Assembly: GCF_002855515.1 (NCBI RefSeq)
Contig: NZ_PKRP01000001.1
Coordinates: 186,001-250,000, forward strand
DNA from: Rhizobium sp. TH135
Lineage (GTDB): Bacteria; Pseudomonadota; Alphaproteobacteria; Rhizobiales; Rhizobiaceae
Length of the DNA stretch: 64,000 nt
Direction: 5' to 3'
The notes below the pieces were generated by a model, which saw only the letters and a list, made by a program, of their open reading frames with translations, searched no databases and was not told the origin of the DNA. The position numbers were made by a program, and so were the translations under genes. Below, piece by piece: positions 60,886-64,000 of the stretch (position 1 is its first letter; the number at the start of each line of letters is the position of its first letter).

Positions 60886-62031
60886 ATGGGGCCGATCCTT
60901 GAAATTTCCGATCTGAAGAAGCTCGCACGCAAACGCGTGCCAAAACTCTTCTTCGACTATGCCGACAGCGGCTCCTATACCGAGAGCACCTACCGGGCGA
61001 ACGAGAGCGATTTCTCCAAGATCAAGCTGCGCCAGCGCGTGCTCGTCGACATGAGCGGTCGCACGCTGGAAACCACCATGATCGGCGAAAAGGTGAAGAT
61101 GCCGGTGGCGCTCTCGCCGACCGGCCTCACCGGCATGCAGCATGCCGATGGTGAAATGCTGGCGGCGAAGGCAGCGGAAGCATTCGGCGTACCCTTCACG
61201 CTATCGACCATGAGCATCTGCTCGATCGAGGATGTCGCCTCGGTCACCAAGCGCCCCTTCTGGTTCCAGCTTTACGTGATGCGCGACCGCGATTTCGTCG
61301 TGAACCTGATCGAGCGCGCCCGCGCCGCCAAGTGCTCGGCGCTGGTGCTGACGGCCGACCTGCAGCTGCTCGGCCAGCGCCACAAGGATATCCGCAATAG
61401 CCTCTCTGCCCCGCCGCGCCTGACTCCGAAACACCTCTTCCAGATGGCCATGCGTCCGCGCTGGTGCTGGAACATGCTGCACACCCAGCGCCGCACCTTC
61501 CGCAACATCCACGGCCATGCCAAGAATGTCTCCGATCTCGCCTCGCTCGGCGCCTGGACCAACGAGCAGTTCGATCCGAAGCTCTCCTGGGATGACGTCG
61601 CCTGGATCAAGAAGCAGTGGGGCGGCAAGCTGATCATCAAGGGCATTCTCGACGTCGAGGACGCCAGGATGGCTGCGGAAACCGGCGCCGACGCGATCAT
61701 CGTCTCCAACCATGGCGGCCGACAGCTTGACGGCGCTCATTCCTCGATTGCCATGCTGCCGAGAATTGTCGACGCCGTCGGCGACAAGATCGAAGTCCAT
61801 CTCGACGGCGGTATCCGCTCCGGCCAGGATGTGCTGAAGGCGATCGCACTCGGCGCCAAGGGCACCTATATCGGCCGCCCCTTCCTCTATGGCCTCGGCG
61901 CCATGGGCCAGCAGGGCGTGACCAAGGCGCTGGAGATCATCGCCAAGGAGATGGACGTGACGATGGCGCTCTGCGGCAAGCGACAGCTCGCTGATGTGGA
62001 CAAGTCGATCATCGCAGAAAACCCGTTCTGA
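60886..62031 (+). CDS. lldD: L-lactate dehydrogenase (cytochrome-type, FMN)
   Basis: The protein has 381 residues of the alpha-hydroxy-acid oxidase family. Seen: PVALSPTGLTGMQHADGE, TADLQLLGQRHKDIRN, the active-site block IIVSNHGGRQLDGAHSS (His-Gly-Gly-Arg) and the phosphate-binding LDGGIRSGQDVLKA. It oxidises L-lactate to pyruvate and reduces the quinone pool. The ATG at 60886 is preceded by GGAGAGAGACA. No lldR or lactate permease gene is adjacent. Confidence 0.93.
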   Translation: MGPILEISDLKKLARKRVPKLFFDYADSGSYTESTYRANESDFSKIKLRQRVLVDMSGRTLETTMIGEKVKMPVALSPTGLTGMQHADGEMLAAKAAEAFGVPFTLSTMSICSIEDVASVTKRPFWFQLYVMRDRDFVVNLIERARAAKCSALVLTADLQLLGQRHKDIRNSLSAPPRLTPKHLFQMAMRPRWCWNMLHTQRRTFRNIHGHAKNVSDLASLGAWTNEQFDPKLSWDDVAWIKKQWGGKLIIKGILDVEDARMAAETGADAIIVSNHGGRQLDGAHSSIAMLPRIVDAVGDKIEVHLDGGIRSGQDVLKAIALGAKGTYIGRPFLYGLGAMGQQGVTKALEIIAKEMDVTMALCGKRQLADVDKSIIAENPF

Positions 62032-62037
62032 GCGATC

Positions 62038-62778
62038 TCAGATAATCCAGCCGCTTGAGAGCGCGCTGACCCAATCCATCATGCCATGGCGGCGCGCAAG
62101 CTCTGCCATGGCATGATTGTCGTAGCGCACCTGCCGGAAGCTCGGCTGCCAGCCACGCGGGCTCTTTTCGAGGATCGCATAGCTCGCAAACGGCGTGCCC
62201 GCCTGGGCCTTGTGGTAGACGGGCACGTCATAATCGAAACCGGGGCAGCCAACGCTGCCTGGATTGACGATCAGTCGGCCGTCAGAAAGTTGCACGGCAC
62301 GCGGAATATGGCTGTGCCCGCAGAGGATGAGCGGCGTGTCGATCCCTGCCGCCAGCGCCTCGATCTCGGCGAGCGGCTTCAGATGAAAGATACCGTCTGC
62401 CGAAAGCGTCTCGGTCCAGTAGGTATTGTCGTCCTCAGGCGTCGCGTGGCAGAGGAACACCTCGTCGCCGATCCGGGCCGTTTCCGGAAGGCCGCGGATC
62501 CAGTCGAGCTGGGAAGGCGACAATTGCGGATAGCTCGGCTTCTCCCAATCGCCCATATCCTCGAAAGGTCGATCAATCAGAGCCCGATCGTGATTGCCCC
62601 GCACGGTCAGGGCGTCGAGCGGCATCAGCAGATCCGCCGTCAGACCCGCCTCGAGCGGCCCCGAAAAACTGTCGCCGAGATTGACGATCTGATCAATCCC
62701 CTGTGCGCGGATATCGGCAATGACCGCCTCAAGCGCCAGATGGTTCCCATGGATGTCAGCAATCGCGGCAAAACGCAT
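62038..62778 (-). CDS. Metallophosphoesterase
   Basis: A 246-residue calcineurin-like phosphoesterase: AIADIHGNHLALEAV (DxHGN), NLGDSFSGP (GD), VRGNHDRALI (GNHD), LILCGHSHIPRA (GHxH) and VNPGSVGCPGF. It is most like the YfcE/diadenosine-tetraphosphatase group. It begins 2 bp after uraH on the same strand and is therefore the last gene of the hepT-allA-uraH run. Substrate unknown. Confidence 0.9.
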   Translation of the reverse strand: MRFAAIADIHGNHLALEAVIADIRAQGIDQIVNLGDSFSGPLEAGLTADLLMPLDALTVRGNHDRALIDRPFEDMGDWEKPSYPQLSPSQLDWIRGLPETARIGDEVFLCHATPEDDNTYWTETLSADGIFHLKPLAEIEALAAGIDTPLILCGHSHIPRAVQLSDGRLIVNPGSVGCPGFDYDVPVYHKAQAGTPFASYAILEKSPRGWQPSFRQVRYDNHAMAELARRHGMMDWVSALSSGWII

Positions 62779-62780
62779 GC

Positions 62781-63137
62781 TCAGCTTCCCCGATAAGTCG
62801 AATAGCCATAGGGCGAGAGCAACAGCGGCACATGGTAATGCGCCGTGGTGTCGGAGATCCCGAAGCGGATCGGGATCACGTCGAGAAAGGGCGGCTCGGT
62901 CAGCGCAAAACCCTTGGCCTTCAAATAATCGCCGGCATGGAAGAGCAGTTCATATTGCCCGACCTGAAACGTGTCGCCGATCAACATCGGCCCGCCATCG
63001 ACCCGGCCGTCATCATTGGTGAAGACGGTCTTGATCAACTCCGCCTCCTCGCCATTCATCCTCATCAGCTGGATGCGAAGCCCCTGGGCGGGCTTGCCGA
63101 GAGCGGTATCGAGGACATGGGTGGTGAGACCGGTCAT
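62781..63137 (-). CDS. uraH: 5-Hydroxyisourate hydrolase
   Basis: A 118-residue transthyretin-like enzyme: [15 protein letters not shown] at the N-terminus with the catalytic His, an Arg in the middle and the C-terminal hallmark YSTYRGS. It converts 5-hydroxyisourate from PuuD to OHCU. The start codon overlaps the allA stop (ATGA), showing coupled translation. The next enzyme, UraD, is not in the window. Confidence 0.95.
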   Translation of the reverse strand: MTGLTTHVLDTALGKPAQGLRIQLMRMNGEEAELIKTVFTNDDGRVDGGPMLIGDTFQVGQYELLFHAGDYLKAKGFALTEPPFLDVIPIRFGISDTTAHYHVPLLLSPYGYSTYRGS

Positions 63138-63634
63138 AGGCTTGGCTCCCGAATCATGAAGGGGGTATCGAAGAAGAATTCCTCGAGATTGTTGCCGGGT
63201 CCGTCACGATCCACAACCAGGAAATCACTCACCTCACCGATCGCCATCAAGGGATGGTGCCACGTGTTGCGCCGATAATTCACGCCCTGATGCGGCGCGG
63301 CGAGAAACACCTGAGGTTCGCCAGGCTTGCCGTCTTCATCGGGCGAAACGGCAACCAGGAACGGCCGGCCCGACAGGGGCGAGAAACTCTGGCTGCCGAA
63401 GGGATGGCGCTCCATCATGCCGATCTCATAGGGAAAGGCGCGCGGCTGACCGCGAAAGATATTGACGATCACCCTTGCACCCTCTCCCGCAATTTCAGGC
63501 GAAAACAGCGCATGGAAACGCTCGGTCGTGCCGCCATTGATCAGCCGCATGGTGGACGGTTCGGCTCCGATGACCTCGCCAAAGGGCGCAAATGCTTGGG
63601 CCGTCAGGGGACGGATGGAGAGTTCGATGGGCAA
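63134..63634 (-). CDS. allA: Ureidoglycolate lyase
   Basis: A 166-residue cupin enzyme that splits ureidoglycolate to glyoxylate and urea. Seen: [42 protein letters not shown] (metal-ligand His), [22 protein letters not shown]. The start appears to be TTG at 63634, supported by GAGGGAG inside the upstream gene's stop; no ATG is near. It follows hepT by 5 bp, an unusual neighbour. Confidence 0.9.
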   Translation of the reverse strand: MPIELSIRPLTAQAFAPFGEVIGAEPSTMRLINGGTTERFHALFSPEIAGEGARVIVNIFRGQPRAFPYEIGMMERHPFGSQSFSPLSGRPFLVAVSPDEDGKPGEPQVFLAAPHQGVNYRRNTWHHPLMAIGEVSDFLVVDRDGPGNNLEEFFFDTPFMIREPSL

Positions 63635-63639
63635 AGGGG

Positions 63640-63999
63640 TTATTCTCCCTCGGGATAAATGTGGATTAGGGAGTCGACGATCCGAACCAGATCAAGCGCT
63701 TCATGTTTCGCAGTCTGGTACACATAATCGAGATTTATGTCGAAATACCCGTGCGCCATCCGGTTACGCATGCCACGGATCGTCACCCAATCGATTTCAG
63801 GATGCTCTGCAACGAAGTCCGGCGAAAACGCTTCGAGTTGGACAACGCTCTCGCTTGCCATCAAAAGGCTCATCCCGACGCCGCGTTGAACAAGAAGATT
63901 CGTGCGGAACTCTTGCAGACCGAGCGCGCCCAACAGCTCATGGGCATCCAAGGATGCGCTACGGATCCGTTCGAGAAGCGAGCGAATACGATGTTCACG
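63640..63999 (-). CDS. hepT: HepT-like ribonuclease toxin, 5' end cut by the window
   Basis: At least 119 residues read from the edge of the window: [14 protein letters not shown], then [28 protein letters not shown] and the RX4HXY motif RNRMAHGY near the C-terminus. This is the HepT toxin of the MntA/HepT (type VII) pair, in which MntA AMPylates HepT. The start and the mntA gene lie beyond base 64000. It reads directly into allA with 5 bp between, so the toxin-antitoxin genes sit inside the ureide operon. Confidence 0.8.
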   Translation of the reverse strand, partial: REHRIRSLLERIRSASLDAHELLGALGLQEFRTNLLVQRGVGMSLLMASESVVQLEAFSPDFVAEHPEIDWVTIRGMRNRMAHGYFDINLDYVYQTAKHEALDLVRIVDSLIHIYPEGE

Positions 64000-64000
64000 C

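Noticed and set aside
1-64000. CRISPR array, tRNA, rRNA or complete transposase gene
   Set aside because: No repeat-spacer pattern, cloverleaf or transposase motif was noticed on either strand; a dedicated tRNA or repeat scan would settle this.

Overview
The window is a chromosomal segment of a GC-rich alphaproteobacterium, almost certainly a member of the Rhizobiaceae (Rhizobium/Agrobacterium/Sinorhizobium relatives). The grounds are a fused TrpE-TrpG anthranilate synthase preceded by a WWW trpL attenuator, a choXWV choline importer, a bdhA-xdhA-xdhB cluster as known in Sinorhizobium, a BacA/SbmA-type peptide transporter, TGA-N9-TCA iron boxes, a PHO box before a lipid glycosyltransferase and a RIME-like palindrome. 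No rRNA, tRNA, prophage, complete insertion sequence or CRISPR array is visible. All functions are read from sequence motifs and recalled families; no database search was possible.

Layout. 0-0.8 kb: a parDE toxin-antitoxin pair. 0.85-9.2 kb: trpE(G) with trpL and its attenuator, an extensin-like secreted protein, a TonB-dependent heme-type receptor under two tandem iron boxes, fhs and a small membrane protein. 9.3-14.5 kb: a short PutA with its divergent Lrp-type regulator, an orphan LuxR regulator and an FMN-binding PPOX protein. 14.7-21.4 kb: a five-gene operon of unknown function (coiled-coil protein, unknown protein, AAA+ ATPase, unknown protein, DUF2333-type membrane protein); this is the best candidate here for an undescribed system. 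21.5-29.9 kb: cytochrome c, choXWV, a HugZ-like heme protein, an ArsR regulator, an omega-aminotransferase and a LivJ-like binding protein with a structured leader.

30-41 kb: housekeeping and accessory enzymes (SDR, DCC thiol protein, rhodanese, aldose epimerase, methyltransferase, Tat-exported cyclase, AhpD-like protein), adenine deaminase followed directly by a decayed YoeB toxin gene, a K+ channel with a zinc ribbon, an AAC(6')-like acetyltransferase, an alpha-glucosidase and a PHO-box-controlled glycosyltransferase. 41-49 kb: der, a TPR protein, NnrU, a polysaccharide deacetylase, a BacA-like transporter, map and an LLM flavoenzyme. 49.4-64 kb: ketone-body and purine catabolism, namely bdhA, xdhA, xdhB, xdhC, a LysR regulator, puuD, guaD, lldD, uraH and allA, ending in a HepT toxin gene cut by the window edge.

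How the genes work together. Adenine deaminase (35 kb) and guanine deaminase (58.6 kb) feed hypoxanthine and xanthine to XdhAB, matured by XdhC. PuuD oxidises urate, UraH hydrolyses 5-hydroxyisourate and AllA cleaves ureidoglycolate. OHCU decarboxylase and the allantoin/allantoate hydrolases are not in the window. A second theme is acquisition under nutrient limitation: heme/iron, choline, branched-chain amino acids, proline, and phosphorus-free lipid synthesis. Toxin-antitoxin genes occur at both ends (parDE, hepT) with a toxin remnant in the middle (yoeB).
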